From Persicaria tinctoria (Eukaryota > Streptophyta > Magnoliopsida > Caryophyllales > Polygonaceae): a DNA stretch of 64,000 nucleotides. Under the pieces are notes generated by a model that worked only from the letters and a program-made list of their open reading frames with translations, searched no databases and was not told where the DNA came from. The translations under genes and the position numbers were made by a program. Shown piece by piece: positions 18,836-32,385 of this stretch. The number at the start of each line of letters is the position of its first letter. The first letter of the stretch is position 1. The stretch is taken from NCBI GenBank assembly GCA_037127255.1, contig JBANSL010000005.1:60853909-60917908 (forward strand). Direction: 5' to 3'.

Positions 18836-19917
18836 TGATAACTCCACTCCCTTGATGAAAATCGGAAATGGTTTCTAAGGCTTTGACAAAAAGCTTGTGT
18901 CAAAGGTCTTAAAGCTAAAGCTGTATTGATGAAATTCAAAATCTGTATTGTATGTATTTTATTTATTATCTTATATATATTATTATCTAAGTATGGTTTC
19001 CGAATATTATTATATATATCTTGTACTAACCATAAAATGAAGATTTTGAAGAGATCTCCTTCCTTGAGCTGAAATACATAGAGATCAAATCAGGAAGATT
19101 ATGGCTTCGCACTTTCCATCTTTAGAAGATTGCAAAGATCCATCCTTGGCCATGATCTAAAGTAGCCGTTGGGCAGAGATTCTTCTTTCAAATAGCGCCG
19201 ATTTGATCAAGTATAAAAGGAGATGAAGAAGAGAGAGAGGATGGACGGACACTTATGAATATCGACGCTCTACATTGCACACTCAGCCCTCAAGTTTACG
19301 ATCTCTCTTTAGCGTGTTCTCTCTGCTTGTTGTTAAGAGTCTTTTATTTTGTTTCAAAGCATTTGAGAGTTACACAGTGAGCTTATAGGATATATTCTGA
19401 GAGAGTGTTATACTCAAGAGTTTATAACTCAGGAAGTGTGCACTGGGCAATTGATTCGCGAGTGTAAGAGGATTGTACTAGATAGCTGAGAGAGGTGGGG
19501 CTCTTCTAGATTGGTCTAGGACTCAAAGGGAACGTGAGTTGACTAGATTGCAATTGTATAGGAGAGAGGCTTCTCGGTGAGCTATTAGGATCCTAAGCTT
19601 TGTGAATCAATAAAGCTTGTTGAATCCTAGGGTTGTGGAAGAACCCTAGGTGGGGACTAAACCTTAAAGGAGTCGAACCTCGTTAACAATTCATCGTGTT
19701 CTTTACTTATCGCTTTACCAATATTTCCGCACTTGTTTTAAATTGTATAAATTTGTTGTGATTCAGGTATCCCAATTGAAAGAATTGAGTTTACTCTCAA
19801 AGGGTTTTGCAAGCATTTCAAAAGTCTTGAGGTTGACAGCGAAAAGTTAGCATACTCTATTCAAACCCCCTTCTAGAGTATCTTTATTTTACATTGTTAT
19901 ACATTATCGAACCTTCA
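18836..19917 (+). repeat. 5' LTR of copia element 1
   Basis: Starts TGATAACTCC, ends ACCTTCA, 1082 bp, followed by ATTGGTATCAGAGC. It matches 31304-32385 along its full length. Confidence 0.92.
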
Positions 19918-19931
19918 ATTGGTATCAGAGC

Positions 19932-22900
19932 CACTACTACGTATCAAGCCCTAATGTATCACCAAAAATTATTACATTACACCTTAAATATGTTACATTA
20001 GAGGAATAGGTAACACTTTTAGTGGATTATATTTGCGGCCGTTGCATTAGACCTAATGTAACAGTTTTTATTTGCTAACGTAACATAGGTTCATTGATGA
20101 GTCTTAAGTGTTACATTTGATACCATAACTATTACAATTGAATTAAATGTTACATTTTCAAATAAATGTTACCTTATTAGGGTTTGTTACCTTTAACCAA
20201 ATATGTTACATCTAAATAACAATGTTACATTTGATGAACAATGTTACTTTTAATTTCAAGTATTACATTTCAATTAAATTTGTTACAATGGATATTATCA
20301 ATTTATGATATTACACTTTTATAATATATGATAATATTATTTATATATATATATATACACGAATAATATAAAATAGTTAAATGTAATAATAAAACTAACA
20401 TATATCATCCAGAATCAAATTTTCATTCAAAAAAATCCAAAAGAGTTCATTAAGCTATGTGCACAATTACATGTATACAAGTCTTAAAAACAATAACATT
20501 AGAAACCAACAAAGATTCACCACCATATCTGAGCTACTAATTAACTAGGAATATATTTTCTTCATTAGTCAGATTTTTCTTTTCATCATCCTGCAAATAT
20601 ATGCAAAGAATTTTAAACTTAGTATCTCACCAATTCAAATAAGACATGATGAATAAATATTTCCTAAAATGAATACATTTAATAAGAAAAATGCAATTTA
20701 GAGTTGATGATACTTAAAAAAAAACACGAAAAACAACTTAAAGAAGCTAGCTGAACAACGAAGCAGAGTTCAATGAGTTGGATCAAGCAAGAAGCTTAAG
20801 GCATGTGCAATCTGGATCAAGGAGGAAGCTTAAGGCATGTGCAAACTAGATCAAGCAAGAAGCATAGGAAACGTTTCTCACCGTTCAAAATGTCCCCTAG
20901 GAGATGTTTCTCACAGTTCAGAATCATCATTCTGCTTCAAGTTTAAGAATATTCAGCTAGCATTACAACAAGATAAAGATACTGAGGTATAATTAATCAA
21001 ATTGGATTTCAGAAAAATCAAAATTTGGAAAATTTCCTTCTGATAATTCTCTTACAAAAATCCGATTTGGGCAATTTTGTCTATACTAAATCAGATACCA
21101 AGCTCCTTATGAAATAAGGCCTTCTACATGACTTCTTGCAATTTAGTGCTTGTGTTTAATAAACACCCAATATAAAAAGATATATAGGCACATACCTTGA
21201 TAAGCTCTAGAGCTTTAATCTAAACGGGATCAAATCAACACCAAGAGTTCTCAGGTTGTCTTGCTCCGTTTTTCTCTCTGCATATTCTTCTAGAAAAGCT
21301 TTATGTATTATGTTGTTCAGTGTATGCTGGAAAGAACCAAATTCCATACACATCAGAAGCTTATAGAAACCAAGAAATTATGGATATAAAATAGAATTTT
21401 GCAATTACGCAGCAGAGAAGACATAATCTCCTTGCACATTATCATGATGTAGAGCATGTAAACATGTAAATGTGGCAGCATGGAATCAACATTTTTAGAA
21501 TCAGACAACAAAAATATATCCATATTATAGTGATTAATTGAATAAAGAAAACTAGAACTACACTAGCATATCCAAGTAACAAATTGGGGCAATTTTTCTC
21601 TAATTATAACATATTGAATTAAAGTAAAAGAAAGATAAGAAGCATAAAACCTAATGGATTTTATTACCTTGAACCAACTTTATTTAAACTATCCATGAAC
21701 AGATCAACAACTATTTATCCTGGAGGTTTGCAGTAAATAAGATAAAATAAGTAAAAATGGAAAGAAACAAAAAAAATAATGCAATAAATTTCAATTATAC
21801 AGAACAAGAAACACTAACATTGCGTAAACACTACTCAGATTCCTGGAGTACATGTTGGATGAGAGGAGAGAAGGAAGGTAGGATTGCCCACGCATCTTTT
21901 GAAAGACTAATGAAAATACTGCACTTCTCAAGTTTGCAACTACAAGAAAAAACAAAGAAAATGGCAGAAAAGAGGGATGGTGGACAAAGACACTTCAACT
22001 ACCCAAGTTCAGGGTGTTGCCACTACAATTTAACAACTTAATTCTAGAGACTTTATCGCATTAACAGTTGAAACAATTCAAATATGTGTCTCCTACACAC
22101 AAAAATGATAATAAGCCCTTCAAAAGAGAAGAACAATAATCTGAAACAAACGTTTGTTTAGCAAATCAGTACAAGTACCAATAGTATCCAAGAAAGAGCC
22201 CATAGAGCCAAAACGATCGACTACCTCTAAGTGTGGGAACCTAATTCCTGCCGGCAATTCATGAGTATTCAATATTTAAGGAACTCATCTGAAGCAAATA
22301 TATTCAAAAGAAATTTTATGAGAAATCCTAAGCAAATCATTACAACCAAGATCTTAGTAAATTTAAGGTAAAAATTAAGTGGTTGATCTCATAAATGAAA
22401 AGAATGAAACCATAAGACACTTTAAGAGGAAATATTACACGTATAAACCAAAGTTAGCAATAAAAAATGAAGTAATCAAGATGACACTAAATAACAATTG
22501 CTCAGAAAAAAAATGAAGTAATGATTCATATGGTAATCAAGCCAGGATAGGCAATAGTGTGCTTGTATGCATTTCCGTTGAGATAATTAGAAACACAATA
22601 ACACTTCTCCCTAAGGAAATCTGGCATACTCATGTGGCCAGCGAAACAAGAATTAATCGCAAGTTCCTTCATGATAGTTTTCATAAGTGTTATCACAGTC
22701 AATTATTACAGAACTTGAAACTGATATGGAGAGGAGAGGTTGAGTAGCGAACCAGCAAATGGCTTCACGGGGTACATAGCTTTTTATAGTGTCTTCAAGT
22801 TCGAGTGTCTCAATCACATATGTCAGGTATTCACTGGCAAAGAACAAAGAATTATTGCAATCAGTGTATGCAAGTAAAGCCATGAAAGAAGTCGTGGCAA

Positions 22901-24493
22901 GTATGCTAGAATATCATCCCTAACAAAGATAAGAGGCCCAATTTGGATACAAATCCCTAACAAAGATTGAACAGCTAACTAGCCTTCGATTTTACCCGCT
23001 CTGCCTCAGAGTAGTCGAGCCCAAACCCTTCAATATGCCACAGAGATTAGCTTAACTTCAAAGGTGGCGGTGTGGGTTAAACCCTAAATCAAGAACCCTA
23101 AATCAATTTCAAACAAAAGAGGGAAATTGCACCAATAAAATTGGAGCAGGGAGGAAAGAGAGTTGTCGCTCATACTCAATAACGAAGTAGCAGCGGAAAA
23201 TAAGGAGGAGTACTTACCGTCGCTCTTGGTCCCGGTCTTCCAATGGTTGCCTCGCCTACAACATCCTCTTTGAGTCTCATCTAGCGAGCCCATCGTCGAG
23301 CGAGAACTGAGTAAGCCCTTCGTCGGGTGAGCGACTGAGCAAGGCCTTCGTCGAGGGAGCCCTTAGATCTGGAGAAATGGGTGAAGAATGAAAGAGAGAT
23401 GGGATAAGGTTGAGCAAGAGGGGGAACCAAAAGAAGGCGCCATGAGAGAGGAAAGACGGAGCTCTCAGATCTGGAGAAACGAGTGAAGAATGAAAGAGAG
23501 AATTAGGGTTAGTCCTTTACAAATTTTCACTAAAATTTTAGGCGGAAAAAACTTCCGCCAAAATCCGAAAATGTATTTTGGGCGAAAAAAAAATACCGCC
23601 AATTCTTCCCCATGAAATTAAACAAAAGGAATAAGTTTGTTTAAAGTTTTAATAATATAATTACATTTGTCTTAATAGATGAGGTATAAATTTTTTTTAG
23701 AATAGTGTAAAGTTATTTGAAGTGTAATATATTTTAAAAAATTTATCAAATTTTATAATTACATATATCACTGATATCATTAACAAAATATATAACATAA
23801 TATGGAAAATATATTATTTTACGTTAAATATTAATACTATGATAATTTTATTTAATAAATTAATAGATCAAATAATGTAGAAAGTATATTACTTTTAAGT
23901 TTTTAGATTATATATTACGTGGATAGTTTTAAGTTTTTAGATTATATTTTACATTAATAATATTATAGTAATTTTTATCTAATAAAAAAACAGATAAATT
24001 AAGGTGAAAATAGTAGTAAAATTAATTAATACTATATTTAAATATAATTTATTTTTCAAAATATATGAATAAAATATTATCACATGCATAGTTTTTCTCA
24101 AAACATCCCAAATTGTTTTTTTTCCCAAATCTTTTTTAAATGTTTTACACATAAGGTAATCAACTAAACTCTTAGAGATAATAAATACAGTTAGAATCTT
24201 CAACTCAAAATTATTTAAATTAAATTAAATAAAGTAAAAAAAATTGGCATAGATATCCAACAAAAAAAATTATATACATCATTTTAAATAATGTTACAAT
24301 AAATACTAAAAGGTGTTACATATATAAAAGTGCTACATCATTTTAAATAGTGTTACATCCAGTGTAACACAATTTTACCTAATGTAACACTTTGTTAATA
24401 AAGGTTAAAATATGTTACAATAGATACCTATGGTAACAATTTTTTAAAATGTTACATAATAAATGTTACATTAGGGTTTTATATGTAGTAGTG
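19932..24493. mobile_element. CACTA (En/Spm-type) element nested in the copia leader
   Basis: Starts CACTACTAC and ends GTAGTAGTG. The ends are inverted repeats of about 20 bp with few mismatches, continuing into CCCTAATGTA. A 3-bp target duplication AGC flanks it (19929-19931 and 24494-24496). Both subterminal regions (about 19950-20330 and 24290-24480) are crowded with TGTTACATT-type motifs, as is usual for this superfamily. No transposase frame is visible in 4562 bp, so it is a non-autonomous copy. GC-richer sequence near 23080-23500 may be a remnant of an internal gene. Confidence 0.9.
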
Positions 24494-27400
24494 AGCCTTA
24501 CTCACTGCTTTTGATCTAACAATCTTGTGAGTTTTTGATCATGTCTGGTGAAGCAAGCGAAGGATTTGCACAAAGGAGGTCTACCAGTAGACTGTGGGAA
24601 ACAACTTCGTCCACTGGAGATCCTTGATAGAAATTTTCATTATAGATCAAGATCTGGAACTTTGGAACATTATAGAGAATGTTCCGAAGATTCCTGTGAA
24701 AGACGGACCTAATGGAAGCAAAGTCGCGAAGACTGAGGCCGAATACATCCAAGTGGATCTTGAACTTGTCTCCAAGAACTATAAGGCCATTTACTTATTA
24801 TATTGTGGTCTCAGTACTGATGAGTTTAACCGCATTTCATCTTGTAGGTCGGCTAAAGAGATTTGGGACAAGTTAGTTGTGTCACCTACGAAGGAACCAT
24901 TCAAGTAAAGGACACCAAGATCAGTATCTTCCTTCGAAAGTATGAACTTTTCAAAATGAAGCCTGATGAGTCTATTAAGGCCATGTTCACACGATTCACG
25001 GAAATCACGAACAACCTTGACTCTCTCGGCAAGACCTTTGAGAATGTTGAGAAAATAAGGAAGATATTGAGGTGCCTCCCAAAAGACAAATGGGGCCCTA
25101 AGTGACAACCATAGAAGAAGCCCAAAATCTCATCACTCTACCCCTTGATGACTTGCTTGGGAAGTTGATCACACATGAGATGATTCTCAATGAAGACGAT
25201 GGATAAATCCCAACAAGCACTAAGAACTTGGCACTCAAGTCTAAGAAGGATGAGCCCAGAGATGTGTTTGATTCTCAAGATGAGGATGATCCATTTGATC
25301 TCATTACAAGGGGTCTTTCTCGAATCCTCAAGATGAAGAAGAAATTCAACAACAAAGATGGATCAAAGTCTTCTAAATTTTGAGGTAAGTCTCAATACAA
25401 CAAATATGACAAGAAGACTAAACCTTTATCTTGTTTTGAATGTGGTGAAACAGACCATCTAGTGAAAGATTTCCCTCAAAAGAAGAAGAGACAGTTCAAG
25501 AAAGGTGATAGATGGAAAAAGAAAGCCATGGTGGCAGCTTGGAGTGATTCTGACTCAGGTGACTCAGACTCCGATGATGAGAAGACCAATAGTTGTCTCA
25601 TGGCCTCAGGAGATGATTCCCACGATGAGCAACTTGAGGTAACCGTGAGAGAACTTATGGCAAGTCCAAAAGAGGTACTATCAGAATTCCTTTGTAATAT
25701 GATTGCCAATGAAGAGAAATTTATTGTCCAAACCAACACTCTTATTAAGAAAACCGTGGACCAGGAAAGAACTATTGAGGAACTGTCAACGAGGGTCAAA
25801 AGTCTTGAAACCTCTTATTTAGGTCTTGACATTAAAGTCAAGACTCTTGACTCAGAGAAATTTGAACTCAAGCAAGATCTCTCGTCTCTAAGAAGTGAAC
25901 ATCATGACTTAGAGAGCGAGAAGATCTCCCTGAATAAGAAGATTCAAGACTAACAGACAGCCCTCATAAGTTTTACCAAGTCCAAGGGGACTCTTGATAG
26001 GATGTTGGGTGAGCAACAAATTTCTCTAAGCAAAAGTGGTATTGGTTACAACCCGAGGTTCTTAAAGAAGCAACACATTAACACTTTTGTGAAGGCAAAA
26101 GGAAGTAGAATCTCTCCTATATGTCACCACTGTGCAAGAAAGGGACATGTAAGAGAGACATGCCTCTATAGAAGAAAGGATCCTCATATTATTCTCCATA
26201 CATTTCCTGTTCACTTGAGAAAAGAACGGATAACGCAAGTTTGGGTCCCCAAAAGCACTATTTTACCAAATATGGTTTATCCCAATAATGGATATGATAT
26301 TCTAAATTTGCTTATTGGTCTAGCCACAAAGGTTGATTTTTGTCTTGTAGGAGATCAGCAAGGTGAAAGAACAAAAATGGAATATTGATAGTGGATGCTC
26401 TAGACATATGAGTGAGAAGAAGTCACTCTTCCATGAACTAAAGAAGCAATCCACTGGAACAATCACTCTTGGTGACAAAGGAAAGTGTGACATCGTTGGT
26501 ATCGGTAGTGTTGGGAGTGATCCTAACCACAGCATTGAAAATGTTTATCTTGTTAATGGTTTGAAGTATAATTTGCTTAGTGTTTCTCAACTATGTGATA
26601 ATGGTAATGATGTTGGATTTAACAAGAAAAGATATTTAGTGTGCAGAGAAGATACAGGTGAAATAGTTCTAATTGTCTATCGCTATAACAACATCTATGC
26701 CGTGAATGCTGAGCAAGTGGCACAAGGAAGCTTAACCTGCCTAAAGGCTTTGACAGACGATCCAAAGCTCTGGCACAGGAGACTCAATCATGTAAGCCCA
26801 CATACACTACAAAAGCTTGTGTCCAAAGGGCTTGTAAGAGGACTACCTTAGATGGACTTCAAAGGTATTGAGATGTGCAAAGCATGCACACGAGGTAAAC
26901 AAACACGTAGCTCTTTCAAACCCAAAAAGGTTGTAAGTACTTCTAGACCCCTTAAACTTTTACATATGGATTTATGTGGTCCTATGTGAGTCAAATCTCC
27001 CAATGGTAAAAAGTACATGCTTGTTGTTGTTGATGATTTTTCGAGATATACTTGGGTTGCATTTTTAAAAGAAAATTCAGAAGCTTTATTTGAGTTTTCA
27101 AAACTCCTTATGAACTTTTCAAAGGTCGCAAACCCCTTATATCGTATTTCAAACCCTTTGGTTGTACTTGTTTTGTTCATAACAATGAAAAAGATAACCT
27201 TGGGAAATTTGATGCGCGTATAGTGATGAAGGTATATTTCTTGGCTACTCGACAAGTAGCAAAGCATATAGAATCTTCAACAAAAGAACCAAGATGGTTG
27301 AGGAAAGTATTCATGTTATATTTGATGAATGCAATGACAGTTCTTTAAGTGAAAGTGTTGCAGATTTAGATCTTAACATCCATACAGAGAATGAGGATGG

Positions 27401-28839
27401 TGATGATATTGCTACTAAGGACACAAAGAAGAGGAACATGCAGGATCAGATTCTTAACACTGAGGAATTGACCCAAGGTCTTGAAGCTCAATCCAAAGTC
27501 CTTGACGACCAATCCAAAAGTGTTGAGACTTCAGAAATTGCTGTAACTGAGCCCAACATATCCATGGAGTCAGATGTACCACAAACCAATCATGTTGATG
27601 TGACGAACCAGGGAGCTGATACTAGCAAGAGAAATTTTAAATACTCCTCATCACACTCATTAAAGGATATCATCTCTGACCCTCCATCTAGTGTTCAAAC
27701 TCGTTCTAAACTTAAAGATCTCTGTGCTTTTCACGCTTTTGTTTCACTTGTAGAACCAAAGAAGGTGAATGAGGCCCTTCAAGAGCCATACTGGATCATT
27801 GCTATGCAAAGTGAGCTTAACGAATTTGAAAGGAACAAAGTCTGGACCTTGAAGCCTAGGCCAAAGCATCGATCAATCATTGGCACACGTTGGGTATTTC
27901 GGAACAAGCTAGATGAGAATGGTAAGATCGTGAGGAACAAAGCAAGGCTTGTTGCTCAAGGCTACAATCAAGAGGAAGGTATCGACTACGAGGAGACTTT
28001 TGCTCCCGTAGCCAGGCTTGAAGGCATTCGCATTTTATTAGCATTTGCATCTTTTATGGGCATAAAATTATATCAAATGGATGTCAAGTGTGCATTTTTA
28101 ATGGTTTCTTAGAAGAAGAAGTTTATGTGGCTCAACCCTCAAGTTTTGAAAGTTTGGAATTTCCTAATCATGTTTACAAACTAGACAAAGCGTTATATGG
28201 TTTGAAACAAGCCCCAAGAGCTTGGTATGAGCGCTTGTCAAAATATCTTTTAGAAAATGATTTTAAAAGGGGTTGATCGGCAAGACTCTTTTCATCAAGA
28301 CCAAAGGAAATGACATATTGGTTATCCAAATATATGTTGATGATATATTGTTTGGGGCTACTAACACATATTTGTGCAAGGAATTTTCCGATATTATGTG
28401 CATTGAATTTGAGATGAGCTTAATGGGAGAACTCAACTTCTTTTTGGGGTTGCAAGTTCATCAATCTAAGAAAGGGATCTTTGTCAACCAAAGCAAGTAT
28501 ACTAAGGATCTCTTGAAGAAGTTTAAGATGGATCAATCCAAAGCAGCCAAGACACCCATGAGCTCAACCTTGTCCTTAGATCAAGACAAGACCGGGAAGA
28601 GTGTCAATCAAAAAGAGTATTGAGGGATGATTGGATCCTTATTATATCTTATTGTCAGTAGACCTGACATCATGTTTAGTGTTTGCATGTGTGCTAGACT
28701 TTGCAGGCTATAAGGTGGATAGGAAGAGCACGCCGGGATGTTGCCAATTCTTAGGGGCATCCTTGATTAGTTGGCACTCAAAGAAACAAAACTCAGTTGC
28801 TCTTTCCACTGCTAAAGCTGAATACATAGAAGCTGGAGC

Positions 28840-29853
28840 TAGGGGTGGGCATCTGGTCTGGACCGGATCGGAATTTTTGAAAACATGGACCGTGGATCGG
28901 ACCGGGATTGAGAAATATGGTCCCGGGTTTTCCGGTCCACGAACCGGAAAGACCGGTTGGACCAAATTATCCTGCAGTCCCATTTTTATTTTTATTTTTT
29001 GGGTTACTCCGGATCTGAAATTGTTTAAAATACAAAGTATATTACAAACTTTTATAAGTTATAACAAATCAACCACTCACTTTCATCACACTATCATTGT
29101 TTAAGATATAGTACAAATTAAAATTCCTCCATGATCTAAAATTGAAATTTCTACGGATCTAAAAATTGAAATTTCTTCTACAACATGTACACAAAACTAG
29201 ATCTAAAAATTTTTAAGTACAAATTGAAATTTCTATAAACTATATCTGAAAAGAGAGGGAAGAGAGAGAGTTCTACGACTGGCCGGTGGCAGATGACGGT
29301 TGGTCGGCTGGTGGCGATGGCAGTGGCGACTGAAGAGGGCGAGGCCGAGTGCTGGCTCTGTGCGAGAGTGTGAGGCTATGAGCCGAGTGTGAACTGTGTG
29401 CGAGTGTTAGGGCAGTGTAGACTGAAGAGAGAGGGGAGGGAGATACTAGGCAGGAGGGTGATGACTGATGAGTGGTAGCGGCGGCGGGGGCGTTGGCGAT
29501 GGGCAGCGGCGACTGAGCGAGAGAGTTTGAGAGAGCAACTAGCGAAGAGAGATCTAGGGAGTTGAATGGATTTATTGATTTAGGGCCGGCTACGCTCCCG
29601 TGAGCTTTTAAAAATAAAAAGAAAGAAAAGGGACAAAGGCTGGCACGCTTTGGGAGTATACTGCCCAAATAAATTTTTTTTAATAAACAAAAATCCGGTC
29701 CAATTCCGGTCTGGACCGGAAATTCCGGTCTGGTCCCGGGTTTGGACCGGAACCCGGAAATCCAAAAATCTTGGACCGTGGACCGGACCGTAATATCCCG
29801 GTCCGATCCAAAGACCGTAAATTCTGGTCCGATCCAAATTTTGCTCAGCTCTA
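28840..29853. mobile_element. Non-autonomous hAT-type element in copia RNase H
   Basis: Ends are TAGGGGTGGGCA and, inverted, TAGAGCTGAGCA. Flanking 8-mers GCTGGAGC (28832-28839) and GCCCGAGC (29854-29861) match at 6 of 8 positions, as expected of an old hAT target duplication. Removing it restores the RNase H reading across the junction. Subterminal GGTCCGG/CCGGACC motifs are abundant at both ends. No transposase is visible; the 196-codon minus-strand ORF inside is low-complexity and I do not regard it as a gene. Confidence 0.75.
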
Positions 29854-30024
29854 GCCCGAGCATGTTGCTCCCAAATCCTTTGGATAGATCAACAAATGAG
29901 AGATCTTGGCATCGACCTCAAAGACATTCCCATTAAGTGTGACAACACAAGTGCCATCTCCATTACAAAGAATCTCGTTCAACATTCAAGAACCAAACAT
30001 ATTGATGTATTAACATTTGATATA

Positions 30025-30572
30025 TAGATCAAATTTGAGTGTTATTTTTTGGTGTCGGTTGGCCACCTCTAATTGTGTAAATCATACTTTGTAATGTCCT
30101 CTTATATGTGTAATGTGGATGTTGATATTTTAGGATTTTTAATGCTTGAGTCTCCGATTAGAGAGCACCCAATAATTGGGTGCACTGCATTCTGCTTTAT
30201 TTAAAAAAAAACATTGGGACTTTTTGGCCCAGATCAGTTTAATCCGTGGTAAAAAGTAGATTTTTAAAAATTTGGTAAATAAAAAACCGTCACAGTAAAG
30301 TAAAAAACCGCCACCATAGCTGAAAAACCGCCACAGTAGCTGCTGAAAAACGCCACAATAGATACTCTATTGTGGCGGATTTAATACCTAATGTTGTGGT
30401 TTTAAGCATTGTTTAAAAACCGCTGCAATAGGTGGTAAAACCGCCATAATAGGTCTAATGCAACGCCAGCAACAGAGGCGGTTAAAAACCGCCACAATAG
30501 GCCTTTTGTGGCGGTTTTTAGGCCTCTTGTGGCGGTTTTGAACCGTTACAATAGGCTTTAATTGTTGTAGTG
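30025..30572. mobile_element. CACTA right-end remnant in copia element 1
   Basis: The right end reads TTGTTGTAGTG, the inverse of CACTACAA. Before it lie about ten copies of GCGGTTTT / CCGCCACAATAG in both orientations, which look like CACTA subterminal repeats. No CACTA left end was found, so the insertion is truncated; the left limit is where the copia match stops. Confidence 0.65.
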
Positions 30573-31303
30573 TGTGTCCATATCCTTTATTTCAACTGAT
30601 TATCAATGGGCTGACATTTTCACTAAGCCATTGGCAGAGGACAGGTTCACCTTCATTAGACGTGAGATCGGAATGCTTAATAGGGATGCACTTTCGTAGG
30701 GGGAGCTTTCCCTTTACGAAAGAAAACTTCTACTCAGTGTCAAGACCCTTGAACCTCATTTCAAAGGTTGTAAACTAGAGTACATATAACGGATCGTATA
30801 TTTCGTTGGTATCTTTTTAGATATTTGATTAAATATTTTTTAAAAAGGAATTTTAAATATCTTTACTTTGTTGTTACCTATTCGGGAAAATCCTTTTTAT
30901 TACATATTATCCGATTATATTTTTATTTGTGGAAATTATTTAAATCGGATAAACATCTTGCCTTAATTATTAAGATTCGAACGAATCTTTGTTTAAATTT
31001 TGAAATTGTTTTGGTAAGCCTGATTTTGAAAACTTTTGGTGACTATTTTCACACTCCTCCTTTTGTTGAAAGACAAAAAGGGGGAGATGGTTAGACGTTA
31101 GACTTTAAATTGCTTTGAACTATAGGGTCTTGGAAGACCTTATTTCACCTTATTTTGTTGGATGCTTTTATCATTGGTTTTGAACTTATATGATCTAACA
31201 TTTGTCTAACCCCTACAGGTACTTAGTCCGATTTTTTATATGATATATTTGCTTGACTAAGTTACAAGGATGCACAGGCTTTGTCTGTCATCAAGGGGGA
31301 GAT

Positions 31304-32385
31304 TGATAACTCCACTCCCTTGATGAAAATCGGAAATGGTTTCAAAGGCTTTGACACAAAGCTTGTGTCAAAGGTCTTGAAGCTAAAGCTGTATTGATGA
31401 AATTCAAAACCTGTATTGTATGTATTTTATTTATTATCTTATATATATTATTATCTAAGTATGGTTTCCGAATATTATTATATATATCTTGTACTAACCA
31501 TAAAATGAAGATTTTGAAGAGATCTCCTTCCTTAAGCTGAAATACGTAGAGATCAAATCAGTAAGATTATGGCTTCGCAGTTTCCATATTTAGAAGATTG
31601 CGAAGATCCATCCTTGGCCATGATCTGAAGTAGCCGTTGGGAAAAGATTCTTCCTTCAAATGGCGCCGATTTGATCAAGTATAAAAGGAGATGAAGAAGA
31701 GAGAGAGGATGGACGGACACTTACGAATATCGACGCTCTACATTGCACACTCAGCCCTCAAGTTTACGATCTCTCTTTAGCGTGTTCTCTCTGCTTGTTG
31801 TTAAGAGTCTTTTATTTTGTTTCAAAGCATTTGAGAGTTACACAGTGAGCTTATAGGATATATTCTGAGAGAGTGTTATACTCGAGAGTTTATAACTCAG
31901 GAAGTGTGCACTGGGCAATTGATTCGCGAGTGTAAGAGGATTGTACTAGATAGCTGGGAGAGGTGGGGCTCTTCTAGATTGGTCTAGGACTCAAAGGGAA
32001 CGTGAGTTGACTAGATTGCAATTGTATAGGAGAGAGGCTTCTCGGTGATCTATTAGGATCCTAAGCTTTGTGAATCAATAAAGCCTGTTGAATCCTAGGG
32101 TTGTGGAAGAACCCTAGGCTGGGACTAAGCCTTAAAGGAGCCGAACCTCGTTAACAATTCATCGTGTTCTTTACTTATTGATTTACCAATATTTTCGCAC
32201 TTGTTTCGAATTGTATAACCTTGTTGTGATTCAAGTAACCCAATCGAAAGAATTGAGTTTACTCTCAAAGGGTTTTGTAAGCGTTTCAAAAGTCTTGAGG
32301 TTGACAGCGAAAAGTTGGCATACTCTATTCAACCCCCCTTCTAGAGTATCTTTATTCTACTTTGTTATACATTATCAAACCTTCA
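31304..32385 (+). repeat. 3' LTR of copia element 1
   Basis: Same length and ends as the 5' LTR; preceded by a polypurine tract (TCAAGGGGGAGAT). Confidence 0.92.

Larger units (their letters stand above)
24541..30700 (+). pseudogene. Decayed gag-pol of copia element 1
   Basis: Starts with ATG at 24541. Recognisable parts follow in order. Gag lies at 24594-25105, in two frames. A knuckle with its last Cys lost (CFECGETDHLVKDF) is at 25436, and a second knuckle (CHHCARKGHVRETC) is near 26120. The protease motif DSGCSRHM is at 26386 and the pre-integrase region LWHRRLNH near 26770. The start of the integrase is near 26940-27120, with most of its core deleted near 27120-27190. Reverse transcriptase runs over 27770-28700 in several frames (YVDDI kept at 28336). 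RNase H is split by the insertion at 28840. Many stops and frameshifts make it non-functional. Confidence 0.85.
18836..32385 (+). mobile_element. Degenerate Ty1/copia retrotransposon with nested insertions
   Basis: Two LTRs of 1082 bp frame a primer-binding site TGGTATCAGAGC (19920-19931, interrupted next to it by a CACTA element). The internal region holds a decayed gag-pol and a polypurine tract before the 3' LTR. By eye the LTRs differ at roughly 40 positions (about 4%), so the insertion is not recent. The order protease, integrase, reverse transcriptase, RNase H is that of Ty1/copia. The long LTRs and large gag suggest a SIRE-like group, but this is uncertain. The right flank begins CTATT inside a MITE-like sequence also present at 42111. 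Confidence 0.88.

Noticed and set aside
29273..29863. 196-codon minus-strand ORF in the hAT-type element
   Set aside because: Composition follows the GGTCCGG repeats and Ser/Pro low complexity; no domain seen and it crosses the element end.
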